Made by a program: the position numbers and the translations under genes. Shown piece after piece: positions 16,191 through 24,787 of a DNA stretch of 64,000 bases; position 1 is the stretch's first letter, and every line of letters starts with the position of its first letter. The notes beneath the pieces are model-generated. The model had not been told where the DNA came from, searched no databases, and saw only the letters and a program-made list of their open reading frames with translations. Source of the DNA: Kribbella italica (lineage in GTDB: Bacteria; Actinomycetota; Actinomycetes; Propionibacteriales; Kribbellaceae); NCBI RefSeq assembly GCF_014205135.1, contig NZ_JACHMY010000001.1:7440001-7504000 (forward strand), written 5' to 3'.

Positions 16191-16787
16191 GTGAGTGGCG
16201 TGCGGGTGACCGATGAGCAGATCGCGGCGATGTCCACGCGGGAACGGCGGGAGCTGATCCTGCGGCTGGCGCCGGTGCCGTCCGGGCTGATGCCGGCCCG
16301 GCGGATGATGGAACGGATCCGGCGCTGGCGGCTGGTGCTGCTTCTGCTGTGCGTGGCCGCGCTGATCCCCTGGACGGTCTACCTGGCGGTCACGCTGCCG
16401 GAGCGGTACGAGGCGCGCAACTGGGTGGCGACCTGGGTCGGCTTCGACGTCGTCTTGACGATCATGCTGCTGCTGACGGCGATCTTCGGGTACCGGCGGC
16501 GGCAGCTGCTGTTCCCGACGGCGTTCGCGTCCGGCGTACTGCTGCTGTGTGACGCGTGGTTCGACGTACTGACGAGCCATCCGGGAGCCGATCAGTTGCA
16601 GGCAGTGCTGAGTGCGGTGGTGATCGAACTGCCGCTGGCATTCGTGCTGATCGCGGGGCCGTTGCGGCTGCTGCGGTACGTCGCGATCCGGAACGGGCTG
16701 GTGGATCCGGGGCTGCGGATGTGGCGGATGCCGATCCCGCTGCCGGAGCTGTGGCCCTCGGCCGCCGGGAGGAAACCGGGCTTGTGA
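16191..16787 (+). CDS. Four-helix integral membrane protein of unknown function
   Basis: A 198-residue protein with a cytosolic N-terminal ~45 residues rich in Arg (STRERRELILRLAPVPSGLMPARRMMERIRRW) and about four membrane segments (LVLLLLCVAALIPWTVYLAV; GFDVVLTIMLLLTAIFGY; LLFPTAFASGVLLLCDAWFDVL; AVVIELPLAFVLIAGPLRLL). No family recognised with certainty. GTG start, divergent from the aldehyde dehydrogenase operon with a 60-bp gap that must hold both promoters. Confidence 0.72.
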   Translation: MSGVRVTDEQIAAMSTRERRELILRLAPVPSGLMPARRMMERIRRWRLVLLLLCVAALIPWTVYLAVTLPERYEARNWVATWVGFDVVLTIMLLLTAIFGYRRRQLLFPTAFASGVLLLCDAWFDVLTSHPGADQLQAVLSAVVIELPLAFVLIAGPLRLLRYVAIRNGLVDPGLRMWRMPIPLPELWPSAAGRKPGL

Positions 16788-16872
16788 AGGCATTCACAAT
16801 ACGGTTATCCTGGAGGTGACCCGGACAAGGATCCGGGCGTACAGCGACCCCGAGCCACGGGAGGTGCGGTAC

Positions 16873-17355
16873 ATGACCGAGCGCAAGCCGCCAGGGATCT
16901 CCACGCAGGACTGGGTGGAGATCCAGATCAAACAGGCCGAGCTGCGAGGCGACTTCGAGGGGCTGCCTGGTGCGGGCAAACCGCTGAAGCTGGCCGACGC
17001 GCACGACCCGGACTGGTGGGTGAAGGACCTCATCCGCCGGGAGAACATCGAGACCGACGCGTTGCTGCCGCCGTCGGTCCAGCTGCGCAAGGAGAAAGCC
17101 CAGATTCCGGACAAGGTCGGCGCGATGCGGCGCGAGTCCGAGGTGCGGGACTACCTGCAGGACCTCAACAACCGGATCCGGATCCAGATCCGCGACACCA
17201 CCGGCGTCGTCGTGCCGGTCGGACTGGTCGACGAGGAACAGGTTCTCCGGGACTGGGCCGAGGCGCAGCCCGCCCGCGAGGCCCGCAGGCCTGCCGACGT
17301 ACCGGTGGAAGAGGCTCCGCGGAAGAAGTCCTTCTGGCAGCGTCTGTTCAGCTGA
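16873..17355 (+). CDS. DUF1992 (DnaJ homologue C28-like) domain protein
   Basis: A 160-residue cytosolic protein with the DUF1992 signature: DFEGLPGAGKPLKLAD, WWVKDLIRRENIE, LPPSVQLRKEKAQ and a charged helical middle. The family is conserved from bacteria to eukaryotes (DNAJC28) without a known reaction. The C-terminal tail is basic/aromatic (RKKSFWQRLFS). ATG at 16873 is chosen because GGGAGGTG lies just before it; the open frame reaches further upstream. The 3' end overlaps the convergent E1 gene by 8 bp. Confidence 0.88.
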   Translation: MTERKPPGISTQDWVEIQIKQAELRGDFEGLPGAGKPLKLADAHDPDWWVKDLIRRENIETDALLPPSVQLRKEKAQIPDKVGAMRRESEVRDYLQDLNNRIRIQIRDTTGVVVPVGLVDEEQVLRDWAEAQPAREARRPADVPVEEAPRKKSFWQRLFS

Positions 17356-19729
17356 GCAGTTCGCGGGCCGCCTTCTCGATCGTCTCCTCGCTCAGCAGGA
17401 CGTGCTGGGCCGCGGCTCCCAGCGGGACGAAGCAGTCCTCGCTGGTGACGCGGGCCATCCGGCCGGTGAAGCCTGCGTCGACGAGGGCGGCCAGGACGCC
17501 TTCGGAGACGCCGCCGGAACGGCGGGTCTCGTCGACGACGAGCACGCGGCCGGTCGCGTTGGCTTCGCGGAGCAGGTCCTCCGTCGGGAGCGGCGCCAGC
17601 CAGCGCAGATCCAGCACCCGTACGCCGGGGAGGCGCTCGGCGACACGGAGGCTCATCGGGACGCCGTTGCCGAAGGTGACCAGCGTCAGCTCGTTGCCGT
17701 CGCCGTACGTGCGGGCCTTGCCGATCGGCACGTGCTCGGTCGGGTAGGGCGCGAGCCAGCCGGCGTCGCCGTCCTGGTGCAGGTCGCGGCGGTGGTAGAG
17801 CGCGATCGGTTCGAGGTAGACGCAGACGGCGCCGTCGTGGCGGGCGGCCGCCGTACAGGTGTGCAGCATCGCGGCCGCGTCGTCCGGGCGGGACGGTGAG
17901 GCGATGACGAGGCCGGGGATGTCGCGCAGGACGCCGATCGCGTCGTCGTTGTGGAAGTGGCCGCCGAAGCCTTTCTGGTAGCCGTAGCCGGCGATGCGCA
18001 GGACCATCGGGTTGCGGTACTGGCCTTGCGAGAAGAACTTGAGTGACGCCGCTTCGCCGCGGAGCTGGTCCTCGGCGTTGTGCAGGTAGGCCAGGTACTG
18101 GATCTCCGGCAGCGGGAGCAGCCCGGAGACGCCGGCGCCGAGCGCGAGACCGAGGATCGACTGCTCGTCGAGCAGGGTGTCGAAGACGCGGGCCGCGCCG
18201 AAGGACTTCTGGAGGCCGCGGGTGACGCCGTACACGCCGCCCTTGCGGCCGACGTCCTCGCCGAACACGATCGATTCCGGGTACGCCGTGAGGACGTCGG
18301 CGAGGGCACGGTTGATCGACTGGCTGAGGGTGAGGGGTTCTTCCGTCGCCGGCCCGGGGCTCGTCGCTGCGCTCGAGCGAGGGCTGCTCGAGGCGCCGAG
18401 GATCTTGCTGGGGAGCGAGTCCTCGGGGACCTTCGCGAGGCGGAGCGGAGCGGCGACGGCTTCGGCGGAGGCGAGCTGGGGGAGGCCGGCGACCTCGCGG
18501 GCGAGCTCCATTACCTCGGCGCGCTTGGCCTCGTACCGGTCGATGATCTCGGCCGGTGAGCAGCCGGTGCCGAGGAGGATCCTGGCCGTGCCGAGCAACG
18601 GGTCGAGCTCCTCGTCGGCGATGATCTCGGCGGGGGTCCGGTACGCCGCTTCGACGTCGGAGCCCGCGTGACCGAGCAGGCGGACCGTGCGGAGCCGGAG
18701 GAACGCGGGGCGGCGGTTGCGTCGTACGAAGGTCGCCGCTTCGGTCGCCATCGTCAGGGTGGCGTCGAGGTCGGTGCCGTCGGCATCGAAGTACCGCAGG
18801 CCGGGGCGCTGCCCGTAGGCCTGCTTGATCCAGCCGTCCGGGGTGCGCACGCTGATGCCGATCCCGTTGTCCTCGCAGACCAGCAGCAGCGGCATCGGGA
18901 TGCCCTGGTACGACGCGTGCAGCGCGGCGTTGATCGCGCCGGCCGCGGTCGAGTGGTTCGCCGAGGCGTCCCCGAAACTGGTCACCACGATGGCGTCCGC
19001 CGGCCACGGCGACTCGACACCGAGCTTGCCGGCCCGGGCGATCGAGAACGCCACGCCCATGGCTCGCGGCAGATGCGAGGCGATCGTCGAGGTCTGCGGA
19101 ATCACCGCGAGATCGTGCCGCCCGAACACCTTGTGCCGCCCACCGGAAATAGGCTCGGAGGTCGCTGCAGCCACACCCAGGAGGATGTCCCGCAGCGCGT
19201 CCCCCGCCGCGCTGCGCGCGGCGGGGGACGGGAGGGGGAGGGTGCCCGTCGCCCCGCCTGCGCTTCGCGCGGCGACGATCCCGGCGTCCGCCCGCTCGCC
19301 AGCTCTCCCGCCGCCGTGCTCCCGCTCTTCGGCGCTTCCGCCGCCGTCCGCCCGCTCTTCGGCGCTTCCGCCGCCGTGCTCCCGCTTCTCGTCGCCCACG
19401 CCCGCGCTCCGCGCGGCGCTTCCGCTGGTTGCTTCACTCTCGGCTGCTTGGGCGGCTCTTGCCAAATAGAAAGCGCCTGAGCGGTAGTGCAGCAGGGCGG
19501 GGTCGGTGGGGCGGAGGGCTGCTGCGACGGCCGCGTTGCCCTCGTGGCCTGAGGAGCCGATCGTGTAGAAGCCGTGGCCGTGGGACTGCAGCCAGCGGGC
19601 GGCCAGGTCGGCGTGGCGGCTGCCGAGCTGGGCGTCGTACAGGCGGCTGACGAGCTCGGCGGGGTGCGTGGTCGGCACGGGGTTCAGGGCGCGGACGCGC
19701 TCGGGGAACAGCTCGTCGACCTGACTCAC
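17348..19729 (-). CDS. Fused alpha-beta E1 of a branched-chain-type 2-oxoacid dehydrogenase
   Basis: A 793-residue single-chain E1. Residues ~1-440 are the alpha part, with HYRSGAFYLAR and the thiamine-diphosphate/Mg motif starting GDASANHSTAAG at 253 and ending CEDN. Residues ~470-793 are the beta part (FGEDVGRKGGVYGVTRGL, GFGGHFHNDD, VVDETRRSGG). It would decarboxylate 2-oxo acids and acylate an E2 lipoyl domain; no E2 or E3 is in this window. A low-complexity insert (residues ~97-178) with three 10-residue repeats interrupts the alpha domain, and the alpha-beta linker is also Ser/Ala/Pro-rich. Fused E1s of this kind are known in actinobacteria and some other bacteria. Confidence 0.88.
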   Translation of the reverse strand: MSQVDELFPERVRALNPVPTTHPAELVSRLYDAQLGSRHADLAARWLQSHGHGFYTIGSSGHEGNAAVAAALRPTDPALLHYRSGAFYLARAAQAAESEATSGSAARSAGVGDEKREHGGGSAEERADGGGSAEEREHGGGRAGERADAGIVAARSAGGATGTLPLPSPAARSAAGDALRDILLGVAAATSEPISGGRHKVFGRHDLAVIPQTSTIASHLPRAMGVAFSIARAGKLGVESPWPADAIVVTSFGDASANHSTAAGAINAALHASYQGIPMPLLLVCEDNGIGISVRTPDGWIKQAYGQRPGLRYFDADGTDLDATLTMATEAATFVRRNRRPAFLRLRTVRLLGHAGSDVEAAYRTPAEIIADEELDPLLGTARILLGTGCSPAEIIDRYEAKRAEVMELAREVAGLPQLASAEAVAAPLRLAKVPEDSLPSKILGASSSPRSSAATSPGPATEEPLTLSQSINRALADVLTAYPESIVFGEDVGRKGGVYGVTRGLQKSFGAARVFDTLLDEQSILGLALGAGVSGLLPLPEIQYLAYLHNAEDQLRGEAASLKFFSQGQYRNPMVLRIAGYGYQKGFGGHFHNDDAIGVLRDIPGLVIASPSRPDDAAAMLHTCTAAARHDGAVCVYLEPIALYHRRDLHQDGDAGWLAPYPTEHVPIGKARTYGDGNELTLVTFGNGVPMSLRVAERLPGVRVLDLRWLAPLPTEDLLREANATGRVLVVDETRRSGGVSEGVLAALVDAGFTGRMARVTSEDCFVPLGAAAQHVLLSEETIEKAARELLS
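19286..19375 (-). repeat. In-frame 30-bp minisatellite, three copies
   Basis: Three consecutive 30-bp units encode GGGSAEERAD, GGGSAEEREH and GGGRAGERAD (residues 119-148 of the fused E1). The wider 19198-19444 stretch is GC-rich low-complexity sequence. Copy-number change by multiples of 30 bp would keep the frame. Confidence 0.85.
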
Positions 19730-19747
19730 CGCGCCACCTCCGGCGGC

Positions 19748-20224
19748 TCAGAGGCCGCAGTCGAAGCCGTCGTCGTTGGGGTTCGCGTCGGCCAGTCGGT
19801 CCAGGATCCGGGATGCCCGTCGAAGCTCCTCACCCGGGACATGATCCGCGAAGAACGTCGCGACCACCGCATCGACCACGGGTTGGGCAGTCTTCAGCGC
19901 CTCCCGCCCGGCCGGAGTGAGCTCGGCCCAGGTCGCGCGGCGGTCGGCCGGCGACGTGGTCCGGACGACCCAGCCGTCCTTGTCCTCGAGCTTGGTGACC
20001 AGCCGGGTCCCGCCGCTGCGGGAGATCATCAGCTTCTCCGCCAGCGGCGCCATCCGCAGCTTCCCGCCGGCCTCGTCGAGCGCCCGCAAAACCTCGTGCT
20101 CGAAGTAGGTCATCTTGGCGATACTGCGAAGAGTGTTGTCGAGATGCGTGAACAGCAGGGTGTCGGCGCGGTAGAGCGCCCGCCACGCGTCCAGCTGTTC
20201 CGTGCTCATCTGCTGCGTTGCCAT
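19748..20224 (-). CDS. MarR-family transcriptional regulator
   Basis: A 158-residue winged-helix regulator: MTYFEHEVLRALDEAGGKLRM, recognition region APLAEKLMISRSGGTRLVTKLEDKDGWV, wing TTSPADRRATWAELTPAGREAL. Start is ATG at 20224, not the longer frame: a plausible minus-strand promoter (TTCACT, 17 bp, TACACT at 20236-20231) would begin transcription at the ATG itself, giving a leaderless message. It is divergent from an MFS exporter with an imperfect palindrome between them, the classic MarR-drug-exporter arrangement. Confidence 0.9.
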   Translation of the reverse strand: MATQQMSTEQLDAWRALYRADTLLFTHLDNTLRSIAKMTYFEHEVLRALDEAGGKLRMAPLAEKLMISRSGGTRLVTKLEDKDGWVVRTTSPADRRATWAELTPAGREALKTAQPVVDAVVATFFADHVPGEELRRASRILDRLADANPNDDGFDCGL

Positions 20225-20230
20225 GACTTG

Positions 20231-20278
20231 AGTGTACGGGTAAACGGTTGACAAGTGAACTGTTGATCCCGGTAAGGT
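20231..20278. promoter_or_regulatory. Divergent MarR/MFS promoter region with candidate operator
   Basis: GTTGACAAGTGAAC (20247-20260) is an imperfect palindrome. It contains TTGACA (20248-20253), a perfect rightward -35, with TAAGGT at 20273-20278 as a weak -10 at 19-bp spacing. The leftward -35 TTCACT (20259-20254) overlaps the same palindrome. One bound dimer could therefore block both genes. Confidence 0.5.
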
Positions 20279-20319
20279 GTGAGCACATAGTTTCGCTGTC
20301 AACTCTTGAGGTGTGCATC

Positions 20320-21651
20320 GTGAGTAAGGTCAGTTGGAAGGCAGTACGGCCGCTGCGGCACCGCGACTACCGCCTGCTCTGGACCGGCCTCGCGGTCGCG
20401 CTGCTCGGCAGTGGCTTGTGGCTGGTCGCCCTGGCGTGGCAGGTGATCGAGCTGGGCGGCGGTCCGGTCCAGCTGTCGGTCGTCACCACGGCGTACAGCA
20501 TCGGCCTGCTGGTCTGCGTGCTGTTCGGCGGAATCGCGGCCGACCGGCTGTCGCAGCGCTCGGTGATCGTCGTGGCGGACTCCGTACGAGGGGTGGTGCT
20601 GCTCGGCCTCGCCGCGCTGGCGCTGGTCGGGCTGCTGGAGATCTGGCACCTGGCGACCGCGGCGGTCCTCGTCGGTGCGGGCGAGGCGTTCCTGATCCCG
20701 GCGTACACGGCGCTCGTGCCGCGGCTGCTGCCGCCGGAGGAACTGCTCGCGGCCAACGGGCTCGAGGGCACGCTGCGGCCGCTCGCGCAGCAGGCGACCG
20801 GGCCGGTGATCGGCGGCCTGGTGATCGCCGCGATCTCGCCGGGCGTCGCGATCCTGGTCGCCGGGCTGACGTACCTGTTCTCGGCGGCCTGCGTCCTGGC
20901 GATGAACCTGCGCCACGAGCCGGCGTCGCCGGAGGTGCAGGACGGCGCGGGGACGCCGGCTGACGAGGCCGCGCCGACCGGTGTCCGGGCGATGGCCGCG
21001 GATCTGCGCGAGGGCTGGAGCTACGTACGGCGTACGCGCTGGCTGCTGGCGTCGTTGCTGTTCGGGACGTTCTTCGTGCTGTTCATCCTGGGGCCGCTGG
21101 AGGTGCTGCTGCCGTTCGCGATCCGCGACCAGCTGGGCGGCGACGCGCGGGAGTTCGGCCTGGTGATGGCGGCCTTCGGGATCGGTGGGGCGGTCGGCGC
21201 GCTGCTGATCTCGTCGCGTGCGCTGCCCCGGCGGTACCTGACCGTCATGACCCTGATGTGGGGCGTCGGGTCGGTGCCGGTCGTCGTGCTCGGGTTCGCG
21301 CAGGACCTGTGGCTGATGATGGCCGGCGCCGCGATCGCCGGGGCGGCCGGTTCGGCGGGGATGGTGATCTGGGGGACGCTGCTGCAGCGCCGGGTCCCGG
21401 ACCACCTGCGTGGACGGATCTCCAGCCTGGACTTCTTCGTCTCGCTGCTGCTGATGCCGGTGTCGATGGCACTGGCCGGGCCGGCGGGCGCGCTGTTCGG
21501 GGTGAGCGCGGTGTTCATCGCGGCCGGGGTCGGCCCGGCGCTGGTGTCGTTCGCGGCGGTCTGGTTCGGGCGGATGCGGTCGGACGAGATCGCGCACCCG
21601 CTCGATCAGGAGGACGAGGGCGCGGAGAAGCTGATCACGGCCGAGGCCTGA
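20320..21651 (+). CDS. MFS exporter (EntS/MFS_3-like)
   Basis: A 443-residue, 12-helix major facilitator. The N-terminal VRPLRHRDYRLLWTGLAVALLGSGLW is typical of the EntS-like/MFS_3 drug-exporter group, and GGIAADRLSQRSVIVVADSVRG is the loop 2-3 motif. A GTG at 20320 with GAGG about 8 bases upstream is the most likely start; the frame continues upstream into the promoter. Divergent MarR partner suggests induction by a toxic compound. The 3' end overlaps the convergent acetyltransferase gene by 46 bp. Confidence 0.88.
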   Translation: MSKVSWKAVRPLRHRDYRLLWTGLAVALLGSGLWLVALAWQVIELGGGPVQLSVVTTAYSIGLLVCVLFGGIAADRLSQRSVIVVADSVRGVVLLGLAALALVGLLEIWHLATAAVLVGAGEAFLIPAYTALVPRLLPPEELLAANGLEGTLRPLAQQATGPVIGGLVIAAISPGVAILVAGLTYLFSAACVLAMNLRHEPASPEVQDGAGTPADEAAPTGVRAMAADLREGWSYVRRTRWLLASLLFGTFFVLFILGPLEVLLPFAIRDQLGGDAREFGLVMAAFGIGGAVGALLISSRALPRRYLTVMTLMWGVGSVPVVVLGFAQDLWLMMAGAAIAGAAGSAGMVIWGTLLQRRVPDHLRGRISSLDFFVSLLLMPVSMALAGPAGALFGVSAVFIAAGVGPALVSFAAVWFGRMRSDEIAHPLDQEDEGAEKLITAEA

Positions 21652-22064
21652 TCACCGCCCCAGGCGACCGGCGTACGGGCGGTTTCGCGCCAGCCGGCCC
21701 GGGCGTAGAGCGCGATCGCGGCGGTGCAGTTGTCGGCGACCTCGAGCGTCAGGTCGAGCTCGTGGTCGCCGGCGATCTGACCGGCGTGGTCGAGCAACTG
21801 CCGTCCGAGGCCCTGGCCGGTCTGCTTCGGGTCCACGAAGAGCCGCTCGACCAGCGCTCCGCCCGCGGTCCCGGTCACGGCGACATGCCCTGCGACCTCG
21901 CCGTTCACCGTGACGACCCAGCAGCCGAGCGCGTCCGGCGGGGTCAGCCAGGCCTTCGGGTCGTCGGGCCAGTTGACCGGGTACCCGGCCGACTCGTGCA
22001 CGTCTCGCAGCAGCACCACGCAGCTGACGAAGTCGGCCTCGGTCCTGGGTCTGATGATCGCCAC
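21606..22064 (-). CDS. GNAT-family N-acetyltransferase
   Basis: A 152-residue GNAT protein. Motif A is VERLFVDPKQTGQGLGRQLLDHA (acetyl-CoA pyrophosphate loop QTGQGLG). Motif B is LEVADNCTAAIALYARAGWRE. It transfers acetyl from acetyl-CoA to an unknown amine. The last 15 codons overlap the 3' end of the MFS gene on the other strand, so antisense interference between the two messages is possible. Confidence 0.88.
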   Translation of the reverse strand: MAIIRPRTEADFVSCVVLLRDVHESAGYPVNWPDDPKAWLTPPDALGCWVVTVNGEVAGHVAVTGTAGGALVERLFVDPKQTGQGLGRQLLDHAGQIAGDHELDLTLEVADNCTAAIALYARAGWRETARTPVAWGGDQASAVISFSAPSSS

Positions 22065-22076
22065 CGGCCCATCAGA

Positions 22077-22778
22077 TCATGTCGTCCCGGGACCGCGGTC
22101 GGGCAGCAGGTAGACGCCGGGGTTGCTCGGCGCACCGGCCTCGATCCACTGCAGGAAGCCCTCCGGGTTACGCCGCTCGAACTCGTCCAGGCAGATCCGC
22201 CGGACCTCGGCCACCGCCTGCCGGTCCCGGGTCCCGGCGCCGGACGCGAGGGTCTCCGTGGTCTCGCGCCAGACGCCGCACAGCTCCTCGATGCTGAGCG
22301 GGCACTGCAGCTTGGCGATCAGCTTCTCGTCCTCCAGCGCCTGGTCGGCGCTGAGGGCGGCCTCGGATTCGTCCGTACGCCGCGACCCGTCCGTACGCCG
22401 CCGCGACCACGGAAGCCGCCGCCGCTCCTCGCGAGGCGGCCGGGTCGAGAGCAGCAGATCCAGCCCCGCGAACGCGGCCCCCGCGACGACGGTGACGGCC
22501 AGGCCGGCCGCACCCCAGGTGAGCAGCCGGGCCACCCCCGGCAGACACAGCACGGCCCCCGCGGCGTACGCCGCGATGCTCGCCGACGAGTAGGGGATCG
22601 GTTCGTCCGCGAGATGCTTGATCACGGCCGCCAACGGCCAGACCAGGGCGAACACGATCCCGATCAGGGCCAGCGCGGACGCCGCGCCCAGCATCAGGAC
22701 AGCGACCAGCGCCCCGGCGGTGCCGATCCCGGCACCCGCCGCCACCGCCGTACGCCGTCCCCTGGCAGAAAGTCTCAT
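22077..22778 (-). CDS. Membrane protein of unknown function with cytosolic C-terminal domain
   Basis: A 233-residue protein with about four membrane segments in the first 110 residues, an Arg-rich hinge (REERRRLPWSRRRTDGSRRTD, including a short repeated SxRRTDxS), then a soluble ~100-residue domain (LQCPLSIEELCGVWRETTETLA, RRICLDEFERRNPEGFLQWIEAG). The soluble part contains two cysteines and a DEFERRNPEGFxxW motif that recurs in actinobacterial hypothetical proteins. No function can be given. It follows the GNAT gene upstream with a 12-bp gap on the same strand. Confidence 0.72.
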   Translation of the reverse strand: MRLSARGRRTAVAAGAGIGTAGALVAVLMLGAASALALIGIVFALVWPLAAVIKHLADEPIPYSSASIAAYAAGAVLCLPGVARLLTWGAAGLAVTVVAGAAFAGLDLLLSTRPPREERRRLPWSRRRTDGSRRTDESEAALSADQALEDEKLIAKLQCPLSIEELCGVWRETTETLASGAGTRDRQAVAEVRRICLDEFERRNPEGFLQWIEAGAPSNPGVYLLPDRGPGTT

Positions 22779-22834
22779 CGCCGATCCTCCGACAAGACCA
22801 GAACGAACGAACTTTCCCCGAGGTTCCTGACAGC

Positions 22835-23737
22835 TCAGGCAGCTTTCTTCTTCGCAGCCGTCTTCTTGGCCGCCGCCTTCTTCGTGGTGCCCTTGGCGGT
22901 CGTCTTCTGCTTCGGCGAGGACTTCTTCGCGGTGGTCTTCTTGCTGCTCCCGCCGCTCCGCCGGGCGCGGGCCGCCTCGACGCTGGCGCGCAGCGCGGAG
23001 ACCAGGTCGGTGCTGGAGGTCGCCTCGGGCTCCTCCTCGGTGAACACGACCTCCTTGCCCTTGCGCTTGGTGGCGATCAGCTTCTTCACCCGTTCGGTGT
23101 AGCTGTCCTTGTAGTCCTTGGGCCGCCAGTCGCCGCTCATCGCCTCGACCAGATCGGTCGCCATCTTCAGCTGCTTGCCCGACGTCTTGGCCGGCAGGTC
23201 GCCGAGCTCCTGGGCCGGGTCGCGGATCTCGTCGGCGAAGAACATCGTCTCCAGCACGAGCACCTTGCCGTCGGCGCGAATCGTCGCCAGGTACTCCTTG
23301 CCGCGCATCACGAACCGCGCGATCCCGGCCCGGTTGGTCCTGGCCAGGGCGTCCCGCAGCAGCCCGTACGACGACGCGTTCCCGGCGTCCGAGGGCGCCA
23401 GGTAGTAGCTCTTCTGGAAGTGGATCGGGTCGATCTCGTCCAGGTCGACGAACGTGGAGATCTCCAGCGAGCGCGACTTGCCCGGCGCGATGTCGGCCAG
23501 CTCCTCCTGCTCGACCACGACGTACTCGCCGCCACCGACGTCGTGGCCCTTGACGATCTTGGCGTAGTCGACCTCACGCCCGGTCCGCTCGTTCACCCGC
23601 TTGTTGCGGATCCGGTCCGACGTCCCGCGCTGGAACTGGTGGAAGTCGAGCTGATGCTCCTGCGTCGCGCTGTACAGCCCGACCGGTACCGACACCAGCC
23701 CGAAGTTGATGTACCCGCTCCAGATCGCTCTCGCCAT
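22835..23737 (-). CDS. ku: Ku-like non-homologous end-joining protein
   Basis: A 300-residue bacterial Ku homodimer subunit: ARAIWSGYINFGLVSVPVGLYSA start, HFQKSYYLAPSD, KEYLATIRADGKVLVLETMFFADEI and the dimer-barrel PAKTSGKQLKMATDLV. It threads onto double-strand DNA ends and recruits LigD; no LigD lies in the window. The ~50-residue C-terminal tail is Lys/Ala-rich (KKAAAKKTAAKKKAA), like histone-type tails that extend DNA binding in some actinobacterial Ku proteins. ATG at 23737 has AAGGAG 6 bases upstream. It sits 10 bp behind a coiled-coil gene and is probably co-transcribed with it. Confidence 0.94.
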   Translation of the reverse strand: MARAIWSGYINFGLVSVPVGLYSATQEHQLDFHQFQRGTSDRIRNKRVNERTGREVDYAKIVKGHDVGGGEYVVVEQEELADIAPGKSRSLEISTFVDLDEIDPIHFQKSYYLAPSDAGNASSYGLLRDALARTNRAGIARFVMRGKEYLATIRADGKVLVLETMFFADEIRDPAQELGDLPAKTSGKQLKMATDLVEAMSGDWRPKDYKDSYTERVKKLIATKRKGKEVVFTEEEPEATSSTDLVSALRASVEAARARRSGGSSKKTTAKKSSPKQKTTAKGTTKKAAAKKTAAKKKAA

Positions 23738-23747
23738 CACCAGCTCC

Positions 23748-24614
23748 TTACAACCGGTTGTAACGCTTCCGCGCCTCGCGGGACTCCTTCTGGGCGTCCC
23801 ACGCGAGCTTCTTGGCCTCGTCGAGTTCTGTCGTCAGCCGGCGGACCTCGTCGCGGGCGCTCTCCAGCGCCTCCTGCGCGTCGGTCAACTGCCCGTCGAG
23901 CTCCTCGACCGTCGCCTCGGCGCTCTCGGCCGCCTTCACCGCCGCCTCGAACTCGGCCTGGGCCTCCGCCTTGCGCTCCTCTTCCTCGCGCTCGGCCTTC
24001 TCCCGTGCCTTCCGCTCGGCCGCCGACTCCTGCTCGGCCTCCTCGGCCTCGACCCCGCGGGCCTTGGCCCGCCGGTCCTTCGCCGCCTGCCGGCGTTCGT
24101 CGGTCAGCGCCGTCACGTTCGACGGCTCGCCGTTCTCGTCGACCACGCCGAATCCGACATGCCGCAGCGCACTGCTCAGCCGAGCCTCCCGTACGGCGTC
24201 GCCCGCTGCCGGGTCGACCAGGGCGGCGTCGAGAGTCTCGCGGAGCTTCTGCCCGACGTCCGCGCTGACCTTCTGGCTGTGCTGATCAGCCAGCTTGCCC
24301 GCGGCCTTGACCAGGACGTCGATCGCCTTGTGCCGCTTCGGCGTCAGCTCGCGGAGCCGCTCGCCGTCGAGGTCGGCCGTGGCCTCCCGGAACTCGTCGC
24401 CGAGCGCCAGCAGGTCGTCGATCTCGTCCGGCTGCTCGCGGCTGACCAGGTTCGTCAGCCAAGCGGCGACCGTCGGTTTGCGCAGCGCCTTCAGCCGGGT
24501 CGACCCCAACTGGTCGCCGCCGGCCTTCAGCTGCTTGGCCAGCTCGTTGCGAGTAGCAATGAAGTCGGCCGCCGGTGCGGCGTACAGCGCGTCCGCCGCC
24601 TCCTCGAAGTCCAC
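23748..24614 (-). CDS. Coiled-coil protein encoded with Ku
   Basis: A 288-residue acidic/basic helical protein. The N-terminal half (VDFEEAADALYAAPAADFIATRNELAK, LKALRKPTVAAWLTNLV) looks like a compact helical domain. Residues ~175-285 are a long coiled coil rich in Ala/Glu/Lys/Arg. It has no enzyme motif, signal peptide or membrane segment. GTG at 24614 is favoured because the conserved-looking domain begins there. The 10-bp spacing to ku suggests one transcript; a structural or DNA-organising partner in repair is possible but unproven. Confidence 0.78.
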   Translation of the reverse strand: MDFEEAADALYAAPAADFIATRNELAKQLKAGGDQLGSTRLKALRKPTVAAWLTNLVSREQPDEIDDLLALGDEFREATADLDGERLRELTPKRHKAIDVLVKAAGKLADQHSQKVSADVGQKLRETLDAALVDPAAGDAVREARLSSALRHVGFGVVDENGEPSNVTALTDERRQAAKDRRAKARGVEAEEAEQESAAERKAREKAEREEEERKAEAQAEFEAAVKAAESAEATVEELDGQLTDAQEALESARDEVRRLTTELDEAKKLAWDAQKESREARKRYNRL

Positions 24615-24744
24615 CCGGCCGACGCTAGCACCGCTGACGGCCCTCGGTCGCGCACCGGAACAAATACCGGCCACCGATCGGGGGCTGGTACTTGTGAGGT
24701 CGCGCGGCGACGAGGTGGGTCAGGTGCCCCTCAGCAGACAGCAC

Positions 24745-24776
24745 GGATCCCCACCGCCCCGAGGCGGCGGGGATCC
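24745..24776 (-). terminator. Stem-loop downstream of the CsbD gene
   Basis: GGATCCCCACCGCC and GGCGGCGGGGATCC pair with a single mismatch around a CCGA loop. It begins 12 bp after the csbD-like stop. There is no U-tract, as is common for actinobacterial terminators. Confidence 0.6.
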
Positions 24777-24787
24777 GAGGGGAAGAA

